64,000 bases of DNA from Bacteroidia bacterium (GTDB lineage: Bacteria > Bacteroidota > Bacteroidia > J057), in contig JAIBAH010000015.1 of assembly GCA_019695295.1 (NCBI GenBank), positions 1-64,000 of the forward strand, in the 5' to 3' direction. The notes beneath the pieces were generated by a model, which saw only the letters and a list, made by a program, of their open reading frames with translations, made no database searches and was not told the DNA's origin. Of the stretch, positions 26,889-35,604 are shown one piece after another. Numbering within the stretch: the stretch's first letter is position 1; every line of letters starts with the position of its first letter. A program made the position numbers and the translations under genes.

Positions 26889-27833
26889 ATGGAAACGAAA
26901 ACTTTTTACTACAACATGAACATCAAACCCGTAGCGGTTGCAGTTTTTAAAACTATCACATTACTGAAAAGGAATTATGGTATCAACTACATTACCCGTA
27001 TTGTAAAAGGAGATAACCGGTTTGAATGGAAAGAGGAAATTCATACGCAGTTGGAAACCTTTGGAGTCCTGAGAAACTTTCCGGATTATAAAATCAAGAA
27101 TATCATTAACTGGCTGATGATGAACCACTACCTTTGCACAACGAATCTGGAGTACGGTACATTAGGGCTATCAGAAAAAGCACATCAGACAATGGAAACA
27201 GAAGACGCTTTATGGGTTTCCAACTGGGAACTTTCCATGCATACCGAAAGAAGAATTACCCTTGATTCACTCAAAGCACTGCGCAAGTCCCTTTCCGTTT
27301 CGGAGAAAAAACCGGTTTTTCAGGTTTTTACCGATTACACGCTTCAAATGCTGCTCAATACTATGCCTGAGACAATGACAGACCTGAAATCCATACAGGG
27401 AATGAATGAGGGATTGTGCGACAAATACGGACATCTCATTCTGAGAACGATTACCAATGCCAAAAAGCAGGCAGAAATGGAAATCCGTGAAAAAAGAATT
27501 GAAAAAGTCAAGGGCGTTGATTATCAGTCTGTAAAAGAATTGATTAATGAGGAGAAAAAAATTGAGCGGGTAATAGAAAAAACCGGATTCAGTAAAGACA
27601 GAATCCTCAAAATCATGAAAGATCTCCATGAAACCGGAGAAATGGATGTAAAGCCTTTCATTGAAAAAAATATTAAACCAAAGGATTTACACAAGGCCAC
27701 AGAGTTTTTCCGTCAAACCAATAATCCAAAGCTAAAAACAGCTTATGAAACGTTAGGTCTTGATTATGAAACGCTTCGTATGTGCAGACTGTATATTTCT
27801 GATGTAAAATCGGATATCGTAGCAATTGCATAA
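26889..27833 (+). CDS. RecQ C-terminal-like protein (RQC-HRDC, no helicase)
   Basis: 314 residues matching the C-terminal half of Bacteroidota RecQ helicases but with no ATPase domain. Residues 14-103 look like an RQC winged helix (AVFKTITLLKRNYG, GLSEKAH near its end); 122-192 an HRDC domain (LDSLKALRKSLS, VFTDYTLQMLL, MTDLKSIQGMNEGLCDKYG); 212-305 the helical tail of RecQ (DYQSVKELI, IEKNIKPKDLHKATEFF, LDYETLRMCRLYI). All three would bind nucleic acid or partners, not unwind it. It begins with its own ATG, is open throughout, and is followed after 57 nt by a PUR-family gene on the same strand. It may be a regulator or competitor of RecQ-type enzymes; that is inference. Confidence 0.75.
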   Translation: METKTFYYNMNIKPVAVAVFKTITLLKRNYGINYITRIVKGDNRFEWKEEIHTQLETFGVLRNFPDYKIKNIINWLMMNHYLCTTNLEYGTLGLSEKAHQTMETEDALWVSNWELSMHTERRITLDSLKALRKSLSVSEKKPVFQVFTDYTLQMLLNTMPETMTDLKSIQGMNEGLCDKYGHLILRTITNAKKQAEMEIREKRIEKVKGVDYQSVKELINEEKKIERVIEKTGFSKDRILKIMKDLHETGEMDVKPFIEKNIKPKDLHKATEFFRQTNNPKLKTAYETLGLDYETLRMCRLYISDVKSDIVAIA

Positions 27834-27890
27834 TTCAATTTACTCTTTACTATCATTCAATTTGTAACAATTTAACTTTTGATAAAAGAA

Positions 27891-28133
27891 ATGGAAAATT
27901 CAACAACAACAACAACTCCCACATTATTCAGCAAAAAGATTTCAGCCAAAGGGAAAACCTACTACACTACTGTAAAGGTTGCCAAAAATGGCAACAAGTA
28001 CATGACAATTACTGAAAGTGGCTTACAGGATGGAAACGCTACCCGTCGTTGGGTCATGGTATTCGAAGAAAACATGGATGAGTTTGCGAAAGCTATTCAT
28101 GAAGCAGCTCAGTTTGTATTGAATAAAAATTAA
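27891..28133 (+). CDS. PUR family nucleic-acid-binding protein (DUF3276)
   Basis: 80 residues with the PUR-alpha-type repeat: FSKKISAKGKTYYTTVKVAKNG, KYMTITESG and WVMVFEENMDEFAKAIHEAA, one beta-sheet and helix half-whirly fold. Known small PUR proteins of Bacteroidetes and spirochaetes dimerise and bind single-stranded or purine-rich DNA and RNA. ATG 27891 is preferred over the TTG at 27879. It follows the RecQ C-terminal-like gene at 57 nt and ends at the terminator 28159-28191, so these two likely share a transcript. Confidence 0.88.
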   Translation: MENSTTTTTPTLFSKKISAKGKTYYTTVKVAKNGNKYMTITESGLQDGNATRRWVMVFEENMDEFAKAIHEAAQFVLNKN

Positions 28134-28158
28134 TGACCGTTTAATTTCATTCGTTAAG

Positions 28159-28191
28159 GCCGTTGGGAAGTGATTTCCAGCGGCGTTTTTT
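28159..28191 (+). terminator. Rho-independent terminator
   Basis: An 11-bp stem with G-U pairs (28159-28169 with 28174-28184), GTGA loop and a T-run, 25 nt after the PUR gene. Confidence 0.8.
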
Positions 28192-28244
28192 ATGATAAAA
28201 CCATTGCTCTTTTCCGGTAATGAAAAGCAGCTGGCAATTTTTAT

Positions 28245-28275
28245 TTTGTAAAACCCTGCAATTTTGTTAATTTTG
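28245..28275 (+). promoter_or_regulatory. Bacteroidota-type promoter for the xerD-type gene
   Basis: TTTG at 28245-28248, 19 nt, then TAATTTTG at 28268-28275. The start codon is 15 nt further, giving a very short leader. Confidence 0.7.
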
Positions 28276-28289
28276 GGCATAAAAATACC

Positions 28290-29207
28290 ATGAACGAAGT
28301 AAAAATCAACTGGGAGCAGGCATTAAAGGAGTTTGATATGTTTCTTAGAATGGAAAGGGCTTTGGCGTCTCATTCCCTTTCTGCCTATATACACGACGTT
28401 GAACGGCACGCGGAATACTGCAGCAAGACACTGGAGATAATGTTCCCCGATGAGGTAACTCAGGAGCATATTCTCCGGTTCATGGTATTTCTTTCAGACG
28501 ATTGTTTTTTATCGGAAAGAAGTATCGCCCGCAATATTTCCTCCGTCAAAGCCTTTTATGATTTTCTAACTCAGGAACAATATCTCGCATACAGTCCGGC
28601 TGCCGAAACGGGCACTCCCCGGTTTTTGTCTTATTTGCCGGTAGTTTTATCGACAGAAGAAATTGAGGCTGTATTTGAGATTATCCCGCTGAAGAAGGAT
28701 ACGGGAATCCGGAACAGGGCAATGCTTGAGTTATTGTATTCTTCAGGACTCAGGGTATCAGAACTTACGCAACTTACCTATTCTCAGATTTATTTTAAAG
28801 AAGAATTTCTGAGGATTACCGGAAAAGGAAATAAGGAGCGGTACGTACCGGTAGGCGAACCCGCACTGGAATTTTTGCAACAATACTGGACAGAAGTCAG
28901 GGTAAAAAAAACACCGAAACCCGGTTATGAGTCTTTTGTATTTCTGAATCCTTCCGGCAAGTCTTTATCCCGGATTGCGGTTTTTAAAATCGTAAAAAAA
29001 CTCTGTGCGCTCGCAGGCATTACCAAAAACGTAAGCCCGCATACATTCCGACATTCATTTGCTACGCATTTGGTAGAAGGCGGGGCAGACCTGAGAGCGG
29101 TGCAGGAAATGCTGGGGCACGAATCCATTATTACGACTGAGATTTATACTCATCTGGATACAAACTATCTCCGGGAGATAATCAGTATTTATCATCCACG
29201 GAGATAG
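28290..29207 (+). CDS. xerD: XerD-type tyrosine recombinase
   Basis: 305-residue site-specific recombinase. N-terminal SAM-like DNA-binding domain (about 1-105) and catalytic domain with all residues visible: Arg155 (SSGLRVSE), Lys179 (GKGNKER), His251 and Arg254 (HTFRHSF), His277 (LGHES) and Tyr286 (IYTHLD). Length and the C-terminal HLDTNYLREI fit XerC/D for chromosome dimer resolution rather than an integrase. It has its own promoter and no mobile-element context. Whether it is the XerC or XerD partner is not certain from sequence alone. Confidence 0.92.
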   Translation: MNEVKINWEQALKEFDMFLRMERALASHSLSAYIHDVERHAEYCSKTLEIMFPDEVTQEHILRFMVFLSDDCFLSERSIARNISSVKAFYDFLTQEQYLAYSPAAETGTPRFLSYLPVVLSTEEIEAVFEIIPLKKDTGIRNRAMLELLYSSGLRVSELTQLTYSQIYFKEEFLRITGKGNKERYVPVGEPALEFLQQYWTEVRVKKTPKPGYESFVFLNPSGKSLSRIAVFKIVKKLCALAGITKNVSPHTFRHSFATHLVEGGADLRAVQEMLGHESIITTEIYTHLDTNYLREIISIYHPRR

Positions 29208-29330
29208 TTTTACGGCACATTCTTTCTTCAGGAAATTGCCAGTATATATATATTGGGGGGATTACAATCCTTTTCATGCAAGTTGCTTCTTATTTGCAAA
29301 ACATACGCATGAGCCGGTTATTAAAACCAC

Positions 29331-30437
29331 TTATTTTTCAATCGTTGCCTGTCCGAAATTCATTAAAGAATCATATTTCTGGGGATTGTACACATAGATT
29401 ACGCCGTTCCCGAAAAAGTTAATGGGCATGGTTGCATTTTGAGAATAATTACTGGCTTCTGCAACATAATTAGAAACGTAAGCCCCCAGTTCCGGGAGAG
29501 AAATTGCGCCATTGTCGTAACGGGAGTCTGCTTCTCCTTTTTTACATCCGTCCAGTACAGACTGAGTAAAAATCCCGTGGTCAAAACGGCTGGATTCTTT
29601 ACTGAACTCATTACTCGAAGCTCCTACCAGAATGGCAAGATTACGGGTAAAATTGGAGCCGAGGAAGTTAATTGCATCCACAATATTAAATGCAGCTGCT
29701 TCGGCAAAACAAACATCCAATGCGAGAATTTTAGGACAAGGAGCTCTCTCGAGCGTTCTCAGGAAGTCCGCTACCACAATTGCATTATTGGTTTCCAGCA
29801 TATCAAAGTCCTTGGGGATCAGGCAAAGCATATTGTTATCATCCACTACCGCATGAGAAGAACAAAAAACCATAATGACATCATTGGTATCCGCAAGAAA
29901 AGAGATATTGTTGATATTCCGGATAATGGTATCCCTGATGGGATTATTGGTAATTTCATAGGTGAATACCTGTTTGTAGAGTACTCCTTCCTGAGCCTTA
30001 AAGGTCTTGCAAATATCTTTTGCGTCATTTTTTGTGTACCTCAGGGTAGGGATATTTTTGTCATAATGCTCCGAAACACCAATCGCTATACAGTAAAGAT
30101 TCCCTTTAAGTGCTTTACTTTTAAGGGGTGCGCCCTGCCCTCTCAATCCGGATAACTCCCCGTTCATTTCCGAAGAGTTGGGTTTTTGATGTACCTTGAG
30201 TCTTTCTCCTACAATTACAGTATTATTTTTCATATGATTCCATTTTTTCAGACTATCTGCCTGAATACCATATTTAAGAGAAATACTGTAAAGGGTTTCG
30301 CCTTTTTGAATGAGATGACTTGTATAAGCACTTTGAGCACTTAAAGACGAGAAAGAAAACATAATAAAGAAAACCATCAGATATTCCTGTATGAATACTG
30401 ACTTTTTTTTGTGATTTGTAAAACATTGATTATCCAT
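29331..30437 (-). CDS. Exported LysM-caspase-fold protein
   Basis: 368 residues. An N-terminal hydrophobic signal (MVFFIMFSFSSLSAQ, residues 21-35; M21 at 30377 is an alternative start) is followed by a LysM domain at about 41-84 (HLIQKGETLYSISLKYGI, VIVGERLKV), then a caspase-like domain from about 112 (YCIAIGVSEHYDKNI). Catalytic His is His195 in FCSSHAV and Cys is Cys243 in ALDVCFAEA, so the dyad is kept although the usual GHG and DAC contexts are altered. It is likely periplasmic and tethered to peptidoglycan by LysM. No protease substrate, partner or toxin can be named. No gene is co-directional within 100 bp; the 123 bp to XerD is convergent. Confidence 0.8.
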   Translation of the reverse strand: MDNQCFTNHKKKSVFIQEYLMVFFIMFSFSSLSAQSAYTSHLIQKGETLYSISLKYGIQADSLKKWNHMKNNTVIVGERLKVHQKPNSSEMNGELSGLRGQGAPLKSKALKGNLYCIAIGVSEHYDKNIPTLRYTKNDAKDICKTFKAQEGVLYKQVFTYEITNNPIRDTIIRNINNISFLADTNDVIMVFCSSHAVVDDNNMLCLIPKDFDMLETNNAIVVADFLRTLERAPCPKILALDVCFAEAAAFNIVDAINFLGSNFTRNLAILVGASSNEFSKESSRFDHGIFTQSVLDGCKKGEADSRYDNGAISLPELGAYVSNYVAEASNYSQNATMPINFFGNGVIYVYNPQKYDSLMNFGQATIEK

Positions 30438-31227
30438 GAAACCTGTATAAATTATTTAACCGAAGAAATTTATTTTTAAAGAAATTTTTTAAATTACAGA
30501 ATCTGTATTTCATTTTGTATATTAATATAAACAATAGTGTTTACATTAATATACATTTTTTTTATTTATTTATTTTCAATAATATGTCTTTATGTCATTT
30601 TAACGATTATTCTTACATATTAAGCTATATTCAGTAATTCTTTCCTTTCACCTTCAATAATCCTCTGTTCCGTATAAATGAGGATATTGCAAATTTCAGT
30701 CCCATTCAAACTACATTAAAAACATCATACTTTTTATACTTTCTTACATAAAAAAATATTATACGTTAATTGAAAATATAAAGATATTCTTTTTTTTAAC
30801 CCTAAGCAAAATTTATAGCATTTTAATACATAAAAATACAGGAAACCTGTATAAATCCAATTTATTACAAATCAGAAATTATTAATAATGAAAAGTATTC
30901 ACATATCTATTTTCGTAAAATCCCAAAATAAACCCAGGAATTAATTCTTATAAATCAATTCTTAAGTAAATTATTATATATGAAGTGGTTTTATACCCAA
31001 AGTCACTTGATTTAAAAACCATCATTATAATCGTTAAAAACCGCTAAATGTTTCAAAAAACACCAAAAACAGGAAGAGAAAACATGTTAGTTCAAAAAAT
31101 AATAAAGACCAAAAGTGAACTTAACATCTAAATTATTCCCAAAACAGGAATATTTGCTTCTGTAAGAAAATGAGTGAAATTGTAAATATTATTTTCTTTT
31201 TTCATTATAAAAATCTATCTTTGTAGA
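30438..31227. other. Long AT-rich intergenic region
   Basis: 790 bp, very AT-rich, with no open frame that looks protein-like. It contains a 15-nt direct repeat (30438-30452 and 30842-30856) and ends with a -7-like TATCTTTG at 31216-31223. No RNA family recognised. Confidence 0.6.
31216..31223 (+). promoter_or_regulatory. -7-like element abutting the start codon
   Basis: TATCTTTG ends 4 nt before the ATG at 31228, so transcription from it would start at or near the start codon. No -33 TTTG is seen at the right distance. Confidence 0.35.
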
Positions 31228-31908
31228 ATGAAAAGCAAAGAATATCTGTTCCGTTCGGGAATAATTATTTTATTATTTTTTATTTCTAAAAATTTATATA
31301 CCCAAACTTCCGGATATTTGGGGATGAGAAATCATATCTACGGAAATGTATTTTTCATGCCTTCCCTGAGAGATTCAAACAGCACTATCAATCTTGTATT
31401 AATCGGTGGATTTTCTCATATATGGTCACGAAATTTCAGCACAGGCATCACCTATCAGCAATTTTCGACTCAGTTCGGATACAAAAGTGAGTTAACTCAA
31501 CGCTTCGGAAGAGGATTAATCAACGGATGGGGAGCAGGAATTAATGCCAGGTGGTATTATTTCTTTAGCTGGGGTACAATTGCTCCGATAGGTTCCTATC
31601 AGGAGATTCAGGTATCCTATCAGCATGCCACTATTTATGATAAATACGGAAGATATTATCCCAAGCCCAATGATATTCCCAATTACAGAATCGGCGATCA
31701 GGGAGGAATCGCAATTGGTACTTCTATCGGTGAGCAAAGAGCTATTTATAAATCCATTATTCTTTCCTATGGAATGAACTTCCGGTATGTATTTCCTGAG
31801 ATTCACAAAAGCTATCATGACGAATACCTCAGCCCCATCATAGCACGCAGAATCAGAGGTTTTCAGGCAATCTCTTTTTCTTTGGGTATAGGCGCACTGA
31901 TTTTCTGA
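31228..31908 (+). CDS. Probable outer-membrane beta-barrel protein
   Basis: 226 residues. A signal peptide (SGIIILLFFISKNLY, cleavage near YTQ) is followed by alternating polar/hydrophobic, aromatic-rich strands with glycines (FSHIWSRNFSTGITYQQFS, GWGAGINARWYYFF, ILSYGMNFRYVF) and a terminal strand GIGALIF ending in Phe, a sign of BAM-assembled barrels. About eight strands. No family recognised and no enzyme motif. It stands alone; the neighbour cca gene is convergent. Confidence 0.6.
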   Translation: MKSKEYLFRSGIIILLFFISKNLYTQTSGYLGMRNHIYGNVFFMPSLRDSNSTINLVLIGGFSHIWSRNFSTGITYQQFSTQFGYKSELTQRFGRGLINGWGAGINARWYYFFSWGTIAPIGSYQEIQVSYQHATIYDKYGRYYPKPNDIPNYRIGDQGGIAIGTSIGEQRAIYKSIILSYGMNFRYVFPEIHKSYHDEYLSPIIARRIRGFQAISFSLGIGALIF

Positions 31909-31948
31909 CGATTTATGGGGACACAATTCGGGTAAAGTGTACCGGATT

Positions 31949-33355
31949 TTATTGATTCAAAATTTCTTTGCTCACTTTCAGCATATATTCATACGCAGGT
32001 TCGTATTCGTTGGGGATAATCCCGTCAAGAATCGCTTCCCTTACTTTATTCTTGATTTCTCCCACTAATTTTCCCGGCTTGATTCCAAGAGACTGCATGA
32101 TTACTTCTCCGGACACAGGCGGTTGCCAGTTTTTAAGATTATCTCTTGACTCAATAAAGATAATCCGCTCTTGCAATAAAGTATAATTTCTGATGTATTG
32201 TTTCACTTTCTCCTCATTGCGGGAGGTAATATCACATTTGCAAAACAAAAGTAAATCGTTAAGGTCCTCTCCTGCATCTACGACAATCCGGCGGATAGCA
32301 CTATCAGATACCTCAGTATTTACCAGTGCGATGGGTCTTTGATGAAGGGCAACGAGTTTTTTTACATACTGCATTTTGTCATGCAAAGGAAGCTTGAGTC
32401 TCGAAAAAATAGCCGGAACCATCTTTGAACCTCTGTCTTCATGCCCGTGAAACGTCCAGCCAATCCCTTCTTCGAACCGTCTGGTCAGCGGCTTTGCTAT
32501 ATCATGCAGAATAGCCACCCACCGTAACCAAATATTATCCGAAAGTGCGGCAACGTTGTCCAGCACCTTCAGTGTATGATAAAAATTATCCTTGTGTGCG
32601 ATTCCGTTATGTACACTTACTCCCTGCATTGCAGCAAGTTCCGGTAAAATTATGTGTAAAAGTCCGGTCTTAAACAAATGAAGAAATGCCTGGGAAGGAA
32701 CAGGAAGCATAATCATTTTATTAAGTTCGTCGCTGATTCTTTCCGGGCTGACAATCGATATTCTTTGCCTTGTCGCTGAAATCGCTTTATAGGTTTTCTC
32801 TTCAATCGTAAACCCAAACCGGGTAGCAAACCTGACTGCTCTCAGCATTCTGAGCGGGTCATCCGAAAAAGTAATTTCCGGGTCCAGAGGCGTTCTGATA
32901 ATTTTATTCTCCAGATCATTCAGCCCTCCAAAGGGGTCAAATAATGTACCCCAGTCATCGGAGTTTAAAGAGACCGAAAGAGCGTTGATGGTAAAATCTC
33001 TTCTAAGCTGATCGTCCTCCAGTGTTCCGTCCTCTACTTTCGGTTTACGGGAATGTCTTTCGTAGTTTTCTTTTCTCGCCCCTACAAATTCTACCTCTAA
33101 GTCTTTTGTTTTGACAAGGGCAGTACCAAACCCTTCATACACCGTTATTTCTTTACTGTTTACTGCCTTTGCAAAGGCTTCTGCCAAAGTAGTTCCTTTG
33201 CCTAATACGACAATATCTATATCTTTACTTTTTTTATTCATCAGAAAATCTCTGACATACCCGCCAATAACGTACGTTCTTAACCCGAGTTTTTCCCCGC
33301 ACTTTCCTATTATCCGGAATACCTCCTCCTTATCTATCGCTTTCGCTACATTCAT
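31949..33355 (-). CDS. cca: CCA tRNA nucleotidyltransferase / poly(A) polymerase family, with HD domain
   Basis: 468 residues. The class II nucleotidyltransferase head has YVIGGYVRDFL, the carboxylate pair KSKDIDIVVLG, and LRRDFTINAL plus DPLRMLRAVRFATRFGF for template-free nucleotide selection. An HD phosphohydrolase-like domain follows (NFYHTLKVLDNV, AILHDIAKP, FHGHEDRG). It would add or repair the 3' CCA of tRNAs; CCA is not encoded on the tRNA-Gln here, which fits the need for it. ATG 33355 is chosen because a promoter with both elements (33381-33412) sits 25 nt upstream; the longer frame to 33439 overlaps coaX. Confidence 0.9.
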   Translation of the reverse strand: MNVAKAIDKEEVFRIIGKCGEKLGLRTYVIGGYVRDFLMNKKSKDIDIVVLGKGTTLAEAFAKAVNSKEITVYEGFGTALVKTKDLEVEFVGARKENYERHSRKPKVEDGTLEDDQLRRDFTINALSVSLNSDDWGTLFDPFGGLNDLENKIIRTPLDPEITFSDDPLRMLRAVRFATRFGFTIEEKTYKAISATRQRISIVSPERISDELNKMIMLPVPSQAFLHLFKTGLLHIILPELAAMQGVSVHNGIAHKDNFYHTLKVLDNVAALSDNIWLRWVAILHDIAKPLTRRFEEGIGWTFHGHEDRGSKMVPAIFSRLKLPLHDKMQYVKKLVALHQRPIALVNTEVSDSAIRRIVVDAGEDLNDLLLFCKCDITSRNEEKVKQYIRNYTLLQERIIFIESRDNLKNWQPPVSGEVIMQSLGIKPGKLVGEIKNKVREAILDGIIPNEYEPAYEYMLKVSKEILNQ

Positions 33356-33380
33356 TTTATTAATTCTTACTATGACAATA

Positions 33381-33412
33381 CAAAGGTAACGATTTCTTCT
33401 TAAAGCAGCAAA
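33381..33412 (-). promoter_or_regulatory. Bacteroidota-type promoter for cca
   Basis: On the minus strand TTTG (33412-33409), 20 nt, then TACCTTTG (33388-33381), overlapping the 3' end of coaX. Confidence 0.7.
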
Positions 33413-34182
33413 ACAGCAATCCCTTTCAGTACCAGACACTCATCCATAACATGCTCTTCAGGTAGTTTTTCACTTATAAATACAGCGTCCCCTCCGGTCA
33501 GAAATACCCGTACTTCCTCCCCGAATTTTTGCCTGTACTGCCTGATTATTCCCCCTATTTCGGCGATTGTACCATTAATCACTCCGGACATCATGCTGTT
33601 CAGGGTGCTGTCCCCGATAAGTGGAGTGTGGCGGGCTTCTTCTATCAGCGGAAGACGGGCTGTAAACTCATGCAAAGCCCTGAAACGCATCCGGATTCCC
33701 GCCGAAATGCCTCCCCCAAGGTATTCAGACCGTGAGGTAGCAAAATCGTAAGTGATGGCAGTCCCGGCATCTACTACGAGTACAGGGGTGTTGTGTACCT
33801 GAGTGAGTGCACCGGTAATCGCTACAATTCTGTCTGTCCCCAGAGTGTGAGGGGTTGTATATCGGTTATTAAGCGGAAAAGGAGTCAGTGAATGAATTCT
33901 GTGAAAAACGGGAGGTTCCTCAAAGCGGTTCCAGCATTGCATTTCTTCCGGATTTATCACCCTTGAAGTACTGATATATCCGACCGATAAAACGGAAGAG
34001 GGGGCAAAATGACTGAGCGTCTCTGCCAGAGATTCTTCCAGCGTATCCGTAAAAAAAAACCAGAATTGCTGCGGCTTACTGTTGGAAAGAATAGATTCAC
34101 GGCTATCAAAATACGCTACTTTGGTACGGGTATTTCCAATATCAACCGCCAGATAAATACGGGTTTCTATGGGTAGAATCAT
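33400..34182 (-). CDS. coaX: Type III pantothenate kinase
   Basis: First step of coenzyme A synthesis, phosphorylating pantothenate with ATP and K+. 260 residues with ASKHA-fold motifs: phosphate 1 loop AVDIGNTRTKVAYFD, GTDRIVAITGA, phosphate 2 loop VVDAGTAITYD and GGGISAGIRMR. Length fits the family. It starts 3 nt after sbcD on the same strand, so they share a transcript with no functional link. The downstream cca gene has its own promoter inside its last codons. Confidence 0.95.
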   Translation of the reverse strand: MILPIETRIYLAVDIGNTRTKVAYFDSRESILSNSKPQQFWFFFTDTLEESLAETLSHFAPSSVLSVGYISTSRVINPEEMQCWNRFEEPPVFHRIHSLTPFPLNNRYTTPHTLGTDRIVAITGALTQVHNTPVLVVDAGTAITYDFATSRSEYLGGGISAGIRMRFRALHEFTARLPLIEEARHTPLIGDSTLNSMMSGVINGTIAEIGGIIRQYRQKFGEEVRVFLTGGDAVFISEKLPEEHVMDECLVLKGIAVLLL

Positions 34183-34185
34183 GGA

Positions 34186-35415
34186 TTATTCTTCATTTTC
34201 GGTGGAGTGCAGTACTTCCATAAACAGAGACATTAATTCAGAAGCAGGCTGTTGCTGATATTTATACTGATAATATTCGCGAAACAGTTCTTCCATAGAT
34301 TTATCGAGGGTGTAGATACTCTCTCTTTGATTGGCAGCAGCAGCCGCAGACCTGAGTTCCAGCCTTAAAAAAATGGCCGGATTGGCCTGATAGAGTTTTT
34401 TGCGCTGCGCCGGTGTCAATGCGGTATCTGTTATGATGGTCACTTCAACAATAGAGTCCGGATTTTCGAGCAGCCACGTTTCAGCTTCTTCAACAGAGGT
34501 GAAAGATTTTTTATAGAGTTTTTTTCCTGCATTAAGCGGGAAAAACCGGTAGAGTGTTTCACTTTCAGGCGATGCTTCTATGATTACTACATTTTTTTGC
34601 TGACCGGATTCTGCCATACTGTATGCAATCGGGCTGCCGCTGTAAACAATCGGGCAGGGGATTTTGGAAATCGTCTGAGGACGGTGAATATGCCCGAGGG
34701 CTACATAATGGATGTGAGTCGGGAAATTATCCGAATAGAATTCCTGCGCTCCTCCTACCGTAAGTACAGAGCGCTCCTCGTCTCCCTCTTCAGGACGGGC
34801 TTCTCCTTTTTTCATCACAAACAAATGAGTCACCAGAAGATTTACCCCTTTATTGTCAGAGCAGTATTTTTCCGAAAGATTTCTCCATTTCTCCTCCATC
34901 AGCACCCGGAGATTTTCCTCTTCTTTCTCCTTGGATAAATACGTTTTTAATCGGGATTCATTTGCGTAGGGAGTCAGAATTACCCGTAAAGGCTCATCAC
35001 AACCCGGCAACCGAAGGCTGATAAATCCAGGCTCACTGTGTGTAACGGCAAGTCCGGTATCGAGGGTAAAGGGAGTAACGACTGAATCCGGATACCCCGT
35101 AAGGATAATGCCACATTCCCTGGCAAGCGGGTCAGGGGCTTCGATTCTGTCCGGCGAGTCATGATTTCCTGCGATACCAATCACGGCACACTTTCCGTTA
35201 CGGGTCAGTCTTTTGGCGGTTTTATAAAAAAGCTCGAGGGCTTCTATCGGCGGATTGGGTGTATCAAAAATATCCCCCGCAATAATTACGGCATTGGGTT
35301 CTTCTTTCCCCGATAGCTGACAAATTTCCTCCAGCACCGCCCTTTGTTCTTCCAGCCTTGAAAGCATGTCCAGTTTCTTTCCTAAATGCCAATCGGCAGT
35401 ATGCAGAATTTTCAT
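34186..35415 (-). CDS. sbcD: Exonuclease SbcCD subunit D
   Basis: Mre11-type nuclease subunit of the DNA hairpin-cleaving SbcCD complex, 409 residues. Metal-binding motifs: HTADWHLGK, IIAGDIFDT, IAGNHDSPDR, LLVTHLFV and ALGHIHRPQ. A C-terminal capping domain follows. The SbcC ATPase gene, usually adjacent, is not in this window; coaX follows instead after 3 nt. On the minus strand a -7-like TATCTTTG (35437-35430) lies 15 nt upstream of the ATG. Confidence 0.93.
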   Translation of the reverse strand: MKILHTADWHLGKKLDMLSRLEEQRAVLEEICQLSGKEEPNAVIIAGDIFDTPNPPIEALELFYKTAKRLTRNGKCAVIGIAGNHDSPDRIEAPDPLARECGIILTGYPDSVVTPFTLDTGLAVTHSEPGFISLRLPGCDEPLRVILTPYANESRLKTYLSKEKEEENLRVLMEEKWRNLSEKYCSDNKGVNLLVTHLFVMKKGEARPEEGDEERSVLTVGGAQEFYSDNFPTHIHYVALGHIHRPQTISKIPCPIVYSGSPIAYSMAESGQQKNVVIIEASPESETLYRFFPLNAGKKLYKKSFTSVEEAETWLLENPDSIVEVTIITDTALTPAQRKKLYQANPAIFLRLELRSAAAAANQRESIYTLDKSMEELFREYYQYKYQQQPASELMSLFMEVLHSTENEE

Positions 35416-35547
35416 TTTTGTTTTTTTTACAAAGATAGGAGAAATCCGGAAAATTGTAAAGCGAATTTACCCGGATATGAAAAGATTTTGTGGCATATAA
35501 CACCAAAAAGCGGTACCTTTACTGCTTTTATGAATCCTCTTCAAATA

Positions 35548-35581
35548 AAAATCCCCTGAACGACTGGATTCAGGGGATTTT
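35548..35581 (-). terminator. Rho-independent terminator
   Basis: A 13-bp stem (35548-35560 with 35569-35581) with an 8-nt loop and flanking A/T-runs, 24 nt after the T9SS gene end. Confidence 0.85.
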
Positions 35582-35604
35582 TTATGACTTTTTTGATAAA
35601 AAGA

